Of a stretch of DNA of 46,902 nucleotides, positions 7,749-16,164 are shown piece by piece; the stretch's first letter is position 1, and every line of letters starts with the position of its first letter. Source of the stretch: Betaproteobacteria bacterium (GTDB taxonomy: Bacteria > Pseudomonadota > Gammaproteobacteria > Burkholderiales > SHXO01); the NCBI GenBank assembly GCA_025356655.1, contig JANXRW010000153.1, forward strand, positions 1 to 46,902, read 5' to 3'. A model generated the notes under the pieces. That model made no database searches. It was not told the origin of the DNA and saw only the letters and a list, made by a program, of their open reading frames with translations. Made by a program: the position numbers and the translations under genes.

Positions 7749-8734
7749 GCGGCGAGTTTCCCTATGGGCCCGCACCCAATCAGTGGCTCTCGGTCGAAGT
7801 CCCAGACGAGGCACTCTTCTCCAGCGGAGCACAAGCGGACTTGGCGGCTTGCATCGCAGCGGCCGATGGCGGCAGCGGGTATCGCGCGCCGGGCGAAACG
7901 GTGCAGGACCTCGGGCAGGGCCTCGGAGCTGACGCTTAGCAGGAATCCATAGCTCGGGAAGGTGGACAACAACCAACGCGCCGACGGCACGCCGGCGGGC
8001 GCCGGCACGGCGGCTGGATCGATCACTGCGCCCAGTCCCGAGCACTCCAGGAGCATCAAAGCCGTGCCCAGCACGCCCGCCATGCTGATGTCCTTCGCCG
8101 CACTGCACAGCCCGGCCTCGGCGAAGGCGGGCAGCAATTCCAGATCGGCGCGCAGGCGCGTGCTTGGCGCCTCGGTGCTCGCATCCCAGAACGAGTAGGG
8201 ATCGTGATACCGGCCACGCAAGTCGATGGCAGCGACCAGCGTGTCGCCGGGCTTGGCGTGGAAACTCGTGAGCAGGCGGCGGGCGCGCCCGAGCAAGGAA
8301 ACGGCTAGTTGCTCGCCGTCGCTGCGCGCGTTGCTATGTCCACCGACGATGGGAACGCCATAGGCCCGCGCGGCGCAGGCCATCCCCTGGAGCAACGGCA
8401 GCCCGTGCTCGGCGTCTCGGCTCCAAAGCGCATCGACCACCGCCATCGGCCGCCCGCCCATGGCGTAGACGTCGCTCACGTTGACCATCACGGCGCAGTA
8501 CCCAGCGAACCAGGGCTGCGCCGCGACGAAGTCCCCGAGGAGACCTTCGATGGCGAAAAGAAGGTAGCCGTCACCGTCGGCGATCGCCGCGCAGTCATCG
8601 CCCACCACGACCTGGGTGCCGGCCACCCCATCCACGCCAGGCAGCCCCAAAGCGGCCACCACGCCGGCTATGTCGCGCTTGTGCAGAATGCCGCGACTGC
8701 GCCGGAGGCCCTCGCCGAGTTCCGCGAGGTTCAT
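7745..8734 (-). CDS. Sll0787-type AIR synthase-related protein (Nit1C cluster)
   Basis: A 329-residue protein of the PurM/ThiL/SelD/HypE superfamily. The N-terminal half has VVGDDCAAIADGDGYLLFAIEGL, VNVSDVYAMGGRPMAVVDAL and VPIVGGHSNARSDGEQLAVSLLG, the metal and ATP-binding pattern of the superfamily. The C-terminal half contains KDISMAGVLGTALMLLE. These enzymes activate an oxygen or acyl group with ATP; the substrate of this branch is unknown. ATG at 8734 overlaps the TGA of the GNAT gene (ATGA at 8731-8734), and its own TGA overlaps the ATG of the glycosyltransferase. This shows strict translational coupling. It is the homologue of Synechocystis Sll0787 and marks the Nit1C cluster. Confidence 0.92.
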   Translation of the reverse strand: MNLAELGEGLRRSRGILHKRDIAGVVAALGLPGVDGVAGTQVVVGDDCAAIADGDGYLLFAIEGLLGDFVAAQPWFAGYCAVMVNVSDVYAMGGRPMAVVDALWSRDAEHGLPLLQGMACAARAYGVPIVGGHSNARSDGEQLAVSLLGRARRLLTSFHAKPGDTLVAAIDLRGRYHDPYSFWDASTEAPSTRLRADLELLPAFAEAGLCSAAKDISMAGVLGTALMLLECSGLGAVIDPAAVPAPAGVPSARWLLSTFPSYGFLLSVSSEALPEVLHRFARRAIPAAAIGRCDASRQVRLCSAGEECLVWDFDREPLIGCGPIGKLAA

Positions 8735-9276
8735 GCCACTGCCCGCAGCCCGGGATACAAGGCCACCTCCGGAGCGCTGCGCAAGGCATAGGCGGCCAAA
8801 TCCGCTTCCATGTTGCGATGCGCCCGTCCGTGCAGTACCGTCTCGCCCAGATCGCGCCAATGCAAGCGTCGGAACAGCGGGGCGTTGCGCTCCTGCACCT
8901 TTGCAATGAAGCGCGCACACCCCAGCGCCCTGGCGCTGCCAACCGCATGGCGGATGAGCTCACTGCCGATCCAGGCCACGCCGCGAAAGTCGGGCTCCAC
9001 CGCGAGCCTCGACCCCTGCCAGAGGCCCGGCTCCAACTGGTGGATGCGCACAGTACCCACCACCCGGTCGGCGATCCCCAGCATACAAGCCACCGCCGCG
9101 ATGCTGATCGCCCGGGCGTCTGCCGCGTCGCCGTCATCTGCCAGGAAGATCCCCTGCTCCGCGCAGAAGACCGCCTGCCGCAGCCGTCGGCACGCGGCGA
9201 GTTCCCAGGCGCTGGTGACTCGCTTCACCCGGTACTCGCCAGGAAAAAAGTCGAAGGGCGGCTGGAGCAGGAGCAT
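8731..9276 (-). CDS. MSMEG_0567/Sll0786-type GNAT N-acetyltransferase (Nit1C cluster)
   Basis: A 181-residue GNAT-fold acyltransferase. The N-terminal LRQAVFCAEQGIF, the strand VVGTVRIHQLEPGLWQGSRLAVEPDFRG (about residues 72-99, with the acetyl-CoA loop) and the helix IGSELIRHAVGSARALGCARFIAKVQERNAPLFRRLHW are the usual order. It is shaped like the acyl-homoserine-lactone-synthase-like members of the Nit1C cluster. It would acylate an amine on a small molecule. It starts at 9276, seven bases after the radical SAM stop, and ends in an ATGA overlap with the AIR-synthase-like gene. Acyl donor and acceptor are unknown. Confidence 0.9.
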   Translation of the reverse strand: MLLLQPPFDFFPGEYRVKRVTSAWELAACRRLRQAVFCAEQGIFLADDGDAADARAISIAAVACMLGIADRVVGTVRIHQLEPGLWQGSRLAVEPDFRGVAWIGSELIRHAVGSARALGCARFIAKVQERNAPLFRRLHWRDLGETVLHGRAHRNMEADLAAYALRSAPEVALYPGLRAVA

Positions 9277-9282
9277 GGCGAC

Positions 9283-10401
9283 TCAAGCCTCGTAACCGGA
9301 TTGCGAGGAACAGGCACCACAGCGTCCGCAACCGGCCTTGATGTCCGCCGAGCGCAAGCGCGCGGCCACCAACATCGCGCCCAGCGGCTCGAGTAGGTCA
9401 CGCATGAAGGGCGCTGATGGGGCAGCGTGCAGTGCCAGCGGCGTGCCGGAGACCGGGACGAACGGTACGACGAAGGGATAGACGCCAAGGGCTACCAGCC
9501 GCTCGCACATCTGCAGGATCGCCTGAGGTGTGTCCCCCAAGCCGGCTAAGATATAAGTGCTGACTTGGCCCCGCCCGAACACCGCAACGGCGGCGCCGAA
9601 GGCGGCGAGGTACTGCTCGATGCTCACGGCCGCCTTGCCCGGCATGATGCGCGCGCGCACGTGAGGGGTCACGGCTTCCAGGTGCATGCCCAATGCATCT
9701 ACGCCGGCAGCCTTCAGCCGCGTGAACCAGACGGGGTCATCGGGTGGCTCGCACTGCGCCTGGAGCGGAAGGTCCACGGCCGCGCGCACCGCAAAGGCGC
9801 TGTCGCAAAGCAGTTGTGCGCCTCGGTCCGTGAAATTGGGGGTGCCGGTGGTCATCACCATATGCCTGACGCCATCGAGCAGAACGGCCGCCCTCGCGAC
9901 CTCGGCCAACTGCTCCGGCGATTTGCGATTGATGGTCCTGCCCGCGGCGAGCGACTCGCCAATGGCGCAGAACTGGCAGGCGGTCCGGCGGTTGCCATAA
10001 CGCACGCAGGTCTGGAGCACGGTGGTGGCCAGCACATCGCGCCCATGCAACTGCGCGATCTTCCAGTAGGGAACTCCGTCAAAGGTCTGTAAGGCATAAA
10101 AGCGCGGGGCATCGGGAAAGCTAAGCGCCCCCAGGTCCACGCCGTCGCGCTTTAGCCGGATCACGCCGTCGGCGCCGGCCGCCTCGGCCACAAAGGGCGA
10201 GTGGCGAGCGGACTCCGTATGCACCGGCACCATCACGGTGCGCCCCTTGAGACTCACCGCCTTGTGATCTGTCGGACCGGCCCCGCCCCGCCGGCTTGGC
10301 GCGCCGCGCCCCGGCTCAGCCAGCCGCAGCCCCAGCGATTGCATCTCCGTGATCAGGTCTTGCGTCGAGCCCAGGCTGGGCGCGTAGGGGGAATGGTTCA
10401 T
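9283..10401 (-). CDS. MSMEG_0568-type radical SAM protein (Nit1C cluster)
   Basis: A 372-residue radical SAM protein related to the biotin synthase/lipoyl synthase branch. The Fe-S binding motif is unusual: C132, C142 and C145 ([18 protein letters not shown]), a C-x9-C-x2-C spacing instead of C-x3-C-x2-C. This longer spacing is, as far as I recall, normal for this subfamily. [15 protein letters not shown] and the QAQCEPP and [21 protein letters not shown] blocks follow the barrel strands. A second cysteine set (CGRCGAC) lies about ten residues from the C-terminus and could hold an auxiliary cluster. The ATG at 10401 lies inside the 3' end of the nitrilase gene (86-base overlap), with only a weak ribosome site, so translation probably depends on the upstream gene. 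Confidence 0.92.
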   Translation of the reverse strand: MNHSPYAPSLGSTQDLITEMQSLGLRLAEPGRGAPSRRGGAGPTDHKAVSLKGRTVMVPVHTESARHSPFVAEAAGADGVIRLKRDGVDLGALSFPDAPRFYALQTFDGVPYWKIAQLHGRDVLATTVLQTCVRYGNRRTACQFCAIGESLAAGRTINRKSPEQLAEVARAAVLLDGVRHMVMTTGTPNFTDRGAQLLCDSAFAVRAAVDLPLQAQCEPPDDPVWFTRLKAAGVDALGMHLEAVTPHVRARIMPGKAAVSIEQYLAAFGAAVAVFGRGQVSTYILAGLGDTPQAILQMCERLVALGVYPFVVPFVPVSGTPLALHAAPSAPFMRDLLEPLGAMLVAARLRSADIKAGCGRCGACSSQSGYEA

Positions 10402-11383
10402 GGCGTGTACTCGTCGACGGGTGGGATTCGACCGCACCAGCCCCGTTGCTTACCATCCGGTGCAGGGGGCGGGCAGGCGTGGTGTCAAGATGCAGGCTTA
10501 GCAATTCAGGCCGCGCGTAGTGGCCTACGCTATCCATCATGCGTTTGCGCTTGGTGATGAGGGAGAAATCCAAATCGGCCACCACGAGGCCTTCGCCCTC
10601 GCGAAGGGGCTCTGCCAGGTGGACGCCCTCGGGCGAGATCACGGCGCTGTAGCAGCCTCCGCGAAGGGCCCGCTGCAATTGCGCGTCTGGGCACAGGCCA
10701 GCGACCTGGGCGTCGGTGAGCCAGCCCGTGGCGTTCACCACGAAGCAACCCGACTCCAGAGCGTGGTGGCGCAAGCTCACCTCCATCTGGTCGGCGAAGA
10801 TCGGGCCCACCATGGACCCAGGGAACTGGGCACAGTGGATCTCCTCGTGCTGGGCCATCAGCGCATAGCGCGCCAGCGGGTTGTAGTGCTCCCAGCAAGC
10901 AAGCGCGCCCAGCCGTCCCACCCGCGTAGCCACGGTATGCAGGCCACTGCCGTCGCCCTGCCCCCAAACCATCCGCTCGTGAAAGGTGGGCGTTATCTTG
11001 CGCCGGTGCAGCACTAAGGTTCCATCTGCGTCGAAGATGAGTTGGGCGTTATAGAGCGAGCCGTGGTCGCGCTCGTTCACGCCCAGAACCACGACTAACC
11101 CGTGCGCGCGGGAGGAGGCCGCCACTGCATCGGTCACGGGACCTGGCACCGTGACGGCGCGCTCGTAGAGCAGCATGTGCTGAGGGCCCATCGCCGCGGG
11201 TGCGAGAACGAAGGAGAAGTAGGGGTAGTAGGGAACCAGGGTCTCGGGAAACACCAGCAGTTCCACCCCCTGGGACGCGGCGTCGGCGATGATCGCCAGT
11301 ACCTTTTCCACGGTGCCGTGCGCGTTGTCGAGCACAGGGGCCACCTGCGCCGCCGCCACCTTCACCTTCGCCTTCGTGCTCAT
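10316..11383 (-). CDS. Nit1-type nitrilase (Nit6803-like, Nit1C cluster)
   Basis: A 355-residue nitrilase (EC 3.5.5.1 class), converting a nitrile to the carboxylic acid and ammonia. The catalytic triad is visible: E47 ([12 protein letters not shown]), K129 ([16 protein letters not shown]) and C163 ([17 protein letters not shown]). It resembles Synechocystis Nit6803 and the homologue in the cyanide-growing Pseudomonas fluorescens NCIMB 11764, where Nit1C is tied to cyanide assimilation. The ATG at 11383 gives the usual N-terminus ([15 protein letters not shown]); the longer frame from 11470 runs into the upstream gene. The last 28 residues overlap the radical SAM gene and look non-conserved. 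The cluster neighbours suggest that the natural nitrile is made or modified by the radical SAM, GNAT and glycosyltransferase products. Confidence 0.95.
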   Translation of the reverse strand: MSTKAKVKVAAAQVAPVLDNAHGTVEKVLAIIADAASQGVELLVFPETLVPYYPYFSFVLAPAAMGPQHMLLYERAVTVPGPVTDAVAASSRAHGLVVVLGVNERDHGSLYNAQLIFDADGTLVLHRRKITPTFHERMVWGQGDGSGLHTVATRVGRLGALACWEHYNPLARYALMAQHEEIHCAQFPGSMVGPIFADQMEVSLRHHALESGCFVVNATGWLTDAQVAGLCPDAQLQRALRGGCYSAVISPEGVHLAEPLREGEGLVVADLDFSLITKRKRMMDSVGHYARPELLSLHLDTTPARPLHRMVSNGAGAVESHPSTSTRHEPFPLRAQPGLDARPDHGDAIAGAAAG

Positions 11384-11402
11384 GGGCGTGCCCCCTGCCC
11401 TC

Positions 11403-11885
11403 TCAAAGGGTCCAGGTGTCGAGGATGAACGCGTTGTCCCGGCGATGCAGCAGCACCAAATCCAGAACATCGAGCGGACTTATCGGTCGGATGCCCGGAA
11501 TCAGCGAGGGCTCCCCATGACCGTAGAGCGCCTGCAAGGCGAACCGGCAGGCGTAGACCTTGCCTCCCTCCTCCATGAACTTCGCGATCTGCTTGTTGAA
11601 GTTCTGGTGCCCCGGGAAGGCCTCGTCACCCAGGGTCGGGAAGCCGCGCTGCACGCCCAGTGTCACGCCGGGCCCATAGAGCAGGATGGAGGTCTCAAAG
11701 CCCTTGCGCAGCAGCCGGGTCGCCTGCAGCAGGTTGACGAAGCCGATGGAGCCCTCGAAGGCTACCGTGTGGAAGGTCACGAGCGCCTTCTCACCCGGCA
11801 GGGCCTTCACGTCCTCGAATACCTTTTCTTCATAGTCAACGAGGAAGTCTCCCTTCTGGTGTTGTGCTTTTGTTACGGCTGGCAT
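11403..11885 (-). CDS. MSMEG_0572/Sll0783-type nitrogen starvation response protein (Nit1C cluster)
   Basis: A 160-residue protein, first gene of the Nit1C operon. Blocks such as [55 protein letters not shown] and [24 protein letters not shown] resemble DsrE-like folds. They match the family of Sll0783, a Synechocystis gene strongly induced on nitrogen starvation and linked to PHB accumulation. The conserved cysteine in YACRFAL may be functional. The ATG at 11885 has GGAGAA upstream; a longer frame from 11942 has no support. It is about 107 bases downstream of the transcription start predicted by the sigma-54 promoter at 12004-12018, and 19 bases upstream of the nitrilase. Confidence 0.92.
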   Translation of the reverse strand: MPAVTKAQHQKGDFLVDYEEKVFEDVKALPGEKALVTFHTVAFEGSIGFVNLLQATRLLRKGFETSILLYGPGVTLGVQRGFPTLGDEAFPGHQNFNKQIAKFMEEGGKVYACRFALQALYGHGEPSLIPGIRPISPLDVLDLVLLHRRDNAFILDTWTL

Positions 11886-12003
11886 GAACGGATTCTCCGG
11901 CGTTGAAGGATGGTTGGGCGGTGCGCCTCGCTCGCGATGCATGGCGGTCCAGGAACTAAGTGTTCACTCCCCGCCACCGACTTTGGCCACGTCCCTATCC
12001 GTG

Positions 12004-12018
12004 GCAAGGGGCGTGCCA
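12004..12018 (-). promoter_or_regulatory. Sigma-54 (RpoN) promoter of the Nit1C operon
   Basis: On the minus strand the sequence reads TGGCACGCCCCTTGC, a complete match to the -24/-12 consensus TGGCACG-N4-TTGC. The predicted start is near 11992, leaving a leader of about 107 bases before the first Nit1C gene. Two NtrC-like dyads lie 143-190 bases further upstream. The orientation and distance are those of an enhancer-dependent promoter. Confidence 0.88.
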
Positions 12019-12160
12019 CCAACGCGGGCTTCGGCTGCGATCGCTGTGCGATCACCCCGCCCTCGCAGGCAATCGCCTGGAGCGTCCGACTATTTCTGGC
12101 CTACGCCTGGTACTGCGCCACGCTCTAGGCTCGGTGCACGCACGCCGCAGCGCTCGGACC

Positions 12161-12208
12161 GGCACAATACCGGTGCCAAAGATCACGGCGCGGCGCCCCC
12201 TTGGTGCA
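12161..12208. promoter_or_regulatory. Two NtrC-like enhancer sites upstream of Nit1C
   Basis: Site 1, at 12161-12177, is GGCACAATACCGGTGCC, which contains a perfect GCAC-N7-GTGC dyad, the core of the NtrC consensus. Site 2, at 12192-12208, is GGCGCCCCCTTGGTGCA, with a full right half (TTGGTGCA) and one mismatch in the left half. The centres are 31 bases apart, about three helical turns, like the paired enhancer sites of glnA. They lie between the Nit1C sigma-54 promoter and the divergent MocR gene and could also affect the latter. Confidence 0.75.
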
Positions 12209-12269
12209 CTAAGGCCCGGCGAACAGTGTTGATCGCAACGGTGATCGCACCGCTCCGGGAGGGCCGGAG

Positions 12270-12318
12270 GCAGTGCGGGGCGCGGCACTGCGCACGCCCC
12301 CCGGGCCGCGGCCCGGGG
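12270..12318. promoter_or_regulatory. Two palindromes upstream of the MocR gene
   Basis: At 12270-12291 GCAGTGC and GCACTGC form an inverted repeat with an 8-base spacer. At 12299-12318 there is a perfect 20-base palindrome, CCCCGGGCCGCGGCCCGGGG. Both lie 76-124 bases before the MocR start. Either could be the operator of the MocR protein. The second could also fold as a hairpin in the leader RNA; it has no T-tract, so a terminator is unlikely. Confidence 0.4.
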
Positions 12319-12393
12319 CGGCACTACGCGCAGGCACGCTCCATGCGCTGGACCTAGCGGACAATTCCTTTTGCCGCACCGAGCGGGGCTGCC

Positions 12394-13785
12394 ATGCAGA
12401 ACGATCTGGAGCGCTGGTCCAGGACTATTTTTGAGTCGGACCGTCCCGCCTACCTGAGCATTGCCGATCTCGTCGCGGAGGACATACGTAACGGGAGACT
12501 GGCTACTGGAGCGCAGTTGCCGCCGCTGCGTTCGCTCGCCCGCGCGCTGGGTTTGAACTATTCCACCGCCGCACGCGGCTACTCTGAGGCACAGCGCCGT
12601 GGCCTCACCGAGGCCCGCGCGGGAGAAGGAACCTTCGTGCGCGTGGGCGGTTCCCCGCAGCAGCGACGCATGCCGGGCTTGGTGGAGATGACAATGAACT
12701 TGCCGCCCGAACCTGCTGACCCGGGACTGGCGCGGCGCATGGCCGAGTCCGCCGCAGAAGTCCTCCGCGCCCAGGATCTCGCCTCGCTACTGCGCTACCA
12801 GGACTTCGGCGGCGCAGCGCACGAGCGCGATGTGGCAGCGCAGTGGCTTGCCCCCGTGTTGCCTGGGCTCGATTCGTCCCGAGTGCTGATCTGCCCGGGG
12901 ATCCAGGCCACCTTGCACGCCTTGCTGACGAGCATCGCGGCCCCCGGAGACGCGGTGCTGACGGAGGCCCTGACCTATCCCGGAGTCAAGGCCTTGGCCG
13001 CACAGATGGATCTGCGCCTGCACGGACTGGAGATGGACGCCCATGGGATTCTGCCCGAGGCCTTGGAGGCGGCGGTCGTTCAAGTGGGCCCCAAGGCGCT
13101 CTACTGCAACCCGACGCTCCTCAATCCAACGACGACGCTCATGCCGCTGGCCCGCCGCGAAGCGATCGCCCGCATTGCGCGCACCCACCGGCTACCCATC
13201 ATCGAGGACGATGCCTACGGGATGCTCCCAGCGCAAACGCCGACGCCCTTGGCAGCGCTCGCCCCAGAACTCACTTTTTATGTGACGGGCCTGTCCAAGT
13301 TTGCCGGCGCTGGCCTGCGCACGGCCTTCCTGGTGTGCCCAGACGGGCGCTCCGCGAAACGGCTGGAGTCAGTACTGCGAAGCACCGTGGTGATGGCGTC
13401 GCCGATAACGACGGCGCTGGCAATGCGCTGGCTCTCCGACGGCACCGCCGGGGCGTTGTTGCGGGCAGTCCGGGAAGAGTCGCAGGTGCGCGGTCGCATC
13501 GCCGCGCTGGTGTTGCCCCATGGCAGTTTCCGCTCGCACCCGGAAGGCTTTCACCTCTGGCTGTCGCTGCCGCGCCCCTGGAACCGCGCGGAATTCGCGA
13601 GCCACCTGCGCGCCCGGGGCGTGGGCGTGGTTGCGAGCGACGTATTCGCCGTGGGAATAACCCCGCCCCCGGCGGTGCGCGTGTGTCTCGGCGGCGCGGC
13701 CAATCGCGCGCAGGCAAGGCATGCACTGGAACTCATCGCCGACACCCTGGAGCAGACTCCCGCCGTGGCCACTGGGGCGCTCTAG
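12394..13785 (+). CDS. MocR-type (GntR/aminotransferase) transcriptional regulator
   Basis: A 463-residue MocR-family regulator. It has an N-terminal GntR winged helix (YLSIADLVAEDIRNGRLATGAQLPPLRSLARALGLNYSTAARGY, about residues 20-70) and a C-terminal aminotransferase fold I domain. The PLP lysine is likely the K in YVTGLSKFAGAGLRTAF (about residue 305); the Asp of IIEDDAYG and the Tyr and Arg positions are present. MocR proteins bind PLP and often control amine or amino acid pathways. The gene stands alone, divergent from Nit1C and followed by the amidohydrolase/ABC operon, so it may regulate one or both; this is inference from position. The ATG at 12394 gives a normal N-terminus. ATG 12394 lacks a strong ribosome site. 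Confidence 0.92.
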   Translation: MQNDLERWSRTIFESDRPAYLSIADLVAEDIRNGRLATGAQLPPLRSLARALGLNYSTAARGYSEAQRRGLTEARAGEGTFVRVGGSPQQRRMPGLVEMTMNLPPEPADPGLARRMAESAAEVLRAQDLASLLRYQDFGGAAHERDVAAQWLAPVLPGLDSSRVLICPGIQATLHALLTSIAAPGDAVLTEALTYPGVKALAAQMDLRLHGLEMDAHGILPEALEAAVVQVGPKALYCNPTLLNPTTTLMPLARREAIARIARTHRLPIIEDDAYGMLPAQTPTPLAALAPELTFYVTGLSKFAGAGLRTAFLVCPDGRSAKRLESVLRSTVVMASPITTALAMRWLSDGTAGALLRAVREESQVRGRIAALVLPHGSFRSHPEGFHLWLSLPRPWNRAEFASHLRARGVGVVASDVFAVGITPPPAVRVCLGGAANRAQARHALELIADTLEQTPAVATGAL

Positions 13786-13795
13786 GCTCGCGCCG

Positions 13796-13812
13796 TGCAC
13801 CACGGGAGTGCG
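13796..13812. promoter_or_regulatory. NtrC-like enhancer site upstream of the amidohydrolase/ABC operon
   Basis: The sequence TGCACCACGGGAGTGCG has a perfect GCAC-N7-GTGC dyad. It starts 11 bases after the MocR stop and its centre is about 108 bases upstream of the start predicted from the sigma-54 promoter at 13886-13901. Confidence 0.65.
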
Positions 13813-13885
13813 CCGGAGCCAGCGTGCTGCGCGGGGCCCTGCGCCGATCGCCGCCAGGGCCCGTGTTCCGGGGCACACAGCCTCC

Positions 13886-13901
13886 CGGCACGGCGATTGC
13901 A
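13886..13901 (+). promoter_or_regulatory. Sigma-54 (RpoN) promoter of the amidohydrolase/ABC operon
   Basis: CGGCACGGCGATTGCA matches TGGCACG-N4-TTGCA at all conserved positions except the first T. GG and GC have the required spacing. The predicted start is near 13912, 48 bases before the GTG of the first gene. With the dyad at 13796-13812 this forms a typical enhancer-dependent control region. Confidence 0.8.
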
Positions 13902-13959
13902 TAGAGGCTACCCGGCACGCCTCGCGCGCCTTAGTGGCAACTGGGAGAGCGGACTTATC

Positions 13960-14844
13960 GTGGCGACAAAGAAGAAGCGGCAGGAGAGTCGGATCAAAGT
14001 GGCTTGCGTTCAAATGGAGCCGATGGTGGGACGCAAGGACGCGAATCTGCGCAAGTCGCTGGAGATGATCGAGATCGCGGCCGCCGCCGGGGCCGACCTG
14101 ATCGTGCTACCCGAGTTGTGCAACTCGGGCTACGTCTTCGAGACGCGGACGGAAGCCCGCGCGCTTGCAGAGCCCATCCCCGGTGGCGCCACCTGCGAAG
14201 CCTGGCAAAAGGCGGCCGCCGGGCTGCAGGTGACCATCGTCGCGGGCGTAGCGGAACAATCGCAGGGCATGCTCTACAACAGCGCCGTGCTCATCGGACC
14301 CCAGGGCTTGGTTGGCAGCTTCCGCAAGGTGCACCTCTGGAACGAGGAGAACCTCTTCTTTGAACCGGGAAACTACGGGTTCCCCGTGTACGACACCCCG
14401 CTCGGCCGCATCGGCATGATGATCTGCTATGACGGCTGGTTCCCCGAGAGCTACCGACTGTGCGCGCTCCAGAGTGCAGACATCATCTGCATTCCGACCA
14501 ATTGGGTGCCAATCCCGGGACAGGATCCCAGCCGCGAGGCCATGGCCAACATCCTGTGCATGGCCGCGGCCCACTCCAACAGCCTGTTCATCGCAGCCGC
14601 GGACCGTGTGGGCACCGAACGCGGCCAAGCCTTCAACGGCCAGAGTTTGGTGGTGAGTTGCACGGGCTGGCCCGTGGCCGGGCCGGCGAGCGCCACGATG
14701 GAAGAAATCATCTACGCCGAGGTCAACCTCGCCGACGCCAGGCGCAAGCGCAACTGGAACGAATACAACCAAGTCCTGCGAGACCGTCGACGCGATGTCT
14801 ATGACGAGATGCTGGGCAGCGGCGCCAAGCCGGGGTGGTACTGA
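13960..14844 (+). CDS. Nitrilase-superfamily carbon-nitrogen hydrolase (amidase-like)
   Basis: A 294-residue C-N hydrolase with the catalytic set E52 (VLPELCNSGYVF), K123 (SFRKVHLWNEENLFFEPGN) and C156 (MMICYDGWFPESYRL). This pattern belongs to amidase and carbamoylase branches rather than true nitrilases, so the likely product is ammonia from an amide or carbamoyl compound. The GTG at 13960 follows GGAGAG (13944-13949) and removes a 55-residue upstream extension without similarity. Its place as first gene of an operon with a Liv/Urt-type importer suggests it hydrolyses the imported substrate. The protein is cytoplasmic, with no signal peptide. Exact substrate is unknown; a short-chain amide is the best guess. 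Confidence 0.9.
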   Translation: MATKKKRQESRIKVACVQMEPMVGRKDANLRKSLEMIEIAAAAGADLIVLPELCNSGYVFETRTEARALAEPIPGGATCEAWQKAAAGLQVTIVAGVAEQSQGMLYNSAVLIGPQGLVGSFRKVHLWNEENLFFEPGNYGFPVYDTPLGRIGMMICYDGWFPESYRLCALQSADIICIPTNWVPIPGQDPSREAMANILCMAAAHSNSLFIAAADRVGTERGQAFNGQSLVVSCTGWPVAGPASATMEEIIYAEVNLADARRKRNWNEYNQVLRDRRRDVYDEMLGSGAKPGWY

Positions 14845-14964
14845 GAGCAGCCGGGCTCCTTCCCGCAGCATTCGGCCCCCATGGTGCGGGCCGGACACCG
14901 GTGGGCGCTCTGCCCGCCGGCTGGCCAATGCACCCCTAAAGATCGGAGAGATAGAGGAATTAGC

Positions 14965-16131
14965 ATGCGCCTGAAGCTTCACACTCTTGCCTGCACGACG
15001 GTCCTGGCCCTGGGCTGGGCGACCGGCCAGAACGCGGTGGCCGCGGACCCCATCAAGATCGGCGTCCCCGTCGGCCTGTCCGGCGCTAACAGCGTCGTCG
15101 CCCCCTCGGTCGTGCAGTCCGCAGAACTCGCGGTCGAGGAGATCAACGCCCGGGGTGGTGTGCTGGGCCGCCCCCTTGAACTGGAGGTTGCTGACGACGG
15201 CAGTGGCGCCGCCGGCGCGAAAAAGGCCTTCGACTCCCTCATCTACCAGAAAAAGGTCGACGTTCTGATCTCGATGGAAACCAGTGCCGCGCGTAACGCT
15301 GGGCTGCCCATCGTCACGCGCGGCAAGACGCCCTTTATCTACACGTCGTTCTACGAGGGCCGCTCCTGCAACAAGTACCTCTACGTCGACGCCTGGGTTC
15401 CCGACCAGCAGGTGGCTCCCATCGTGGATTTTTTCAGGACGACCTACAAGGCCAAAACCTACTTCCTGATCGGTAGCGACTATGCCTTCGGGCGGGGCAT
15501 GCTGCAGTTCACCCGGGGGTATATCGAAAAGACGGGCGGGAAAGTAGTTGGCGAGGAATATCTGCCCATGGACGGGTCCGACTGGACCGCCATCGTCTCC
15601 AAGCTTAAGGCCGCAGGCCCTGACGCGCTGGTGACCTCCACCGCCGGCGGCGCGCCCAACGTGACGTTGACGAAGCAGCTTCGTGCCGCCGGCGTCAAAC
15701 TACCTTACGGCAACCTTGCCGTGGACGAGGGAACGGCGAAGAGCATGGGACCGGATGCCGAAGGCATCTACATTTCCGGCTCCTACTTCACCAACGTGGA
15801 CGGCGTGAAGAACAAGGAGTTTCTCGCTGCCATGCAGAAGAAGTTCGGCACCGGCCTGAAGACTCCCAACGACCTGTCCGTGCCCCAATACGAAGCGGTC
15901 TACCTCTACAAAGCCGCCGTGGAAAAGGCCGGCAGCACCGCCGCCGACAAGGTCGTCCCCCTGCTCGGCCAGGTTTCCTTCGAGGGTCCACGCGGCCTGA
16001 TCCGGATGAACAAGCAGCGGCACGCACCGCTTACCATGTACCTGGGCCAGGTGCAGAAGGACGGTGGCATCAAGATCCTCGAGTCCTTCAAGGACGTTGA
16101 TCCCGGCGACCAATGCCCTAGCCTGAAGTAG
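14965..16131 (+). CDS. Liv/Urt/Ami-type ABC transporter substrate-binding protein
   Basis: A 388-residue periplasmic binding protein. A signal peptide (basic MRLKLH, then ACTTVLALGWATG, cleavage near AVAADP) precedes a type I periplasmic fold starting PIKIGVPVGLSGANS. The segments AVEEINARGGVLGRPLELEVADDGS, YFLIGSDYAFGRGMLQFTRGYI and GPRGLIRMNKQRHAPLTMYLGQV are like those in branched-chain amino acid, urea (UrtA) and amide (AmiC, FmdD) binding proteins. The last block resembles the amide/urea branch more than LivJ. ATG 14965 follows AGAGGAA. It is the second gene of the sigma-54 operon. No urease lies in the window, so an amide ligand is favoured over urea. Confidence 0.92.
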   Translation: MRLKLHTLACTTVLALGWATGQNAVAADPIKIGVPVGLSGANSVVAPSVVQSAELAVEEINARGGVLGRPLELEVADDGSGAAGAKKAFDSLIYQKKVDVLISMETSAARNAGLPIVTRGKTPFIYTSFYEGRSCNKYLYVDAWVPDQQVAPIVDFFRTTYKAKTYFLIGSDYAFGRGMLQFTRGYIEKTGGKVVGEEYLPMDGSDWTAIVSKLKAAGPDALVTSTAGGAPNVTLTKQLRAAGVKLPYGNLAVDEGTAKSMGPDAEGIYISGSYFTNVDGVKNKEFLAAMQKKFGTGLKTPNDLSVPQYEAVYLYKAAVEKAGSTAADKVVPLLGQVSFEGPRGLIRMNKQRHAPLTMYLGQVQKDGGIKILESFKDVDPGDQCPSLK

Positions 16132-16164
16132 CACCGCCAACCAAGGAGGCCGCTACCGCAATCG

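Noticed and set aside
6534..8108. 524-residue protein from the long minus-strand frame
   Set aside because: The upstream 120 codons lie inside the AIR-synthase-like gene; the glycosyltransferase starts at 7748 with an ATGA overlap.
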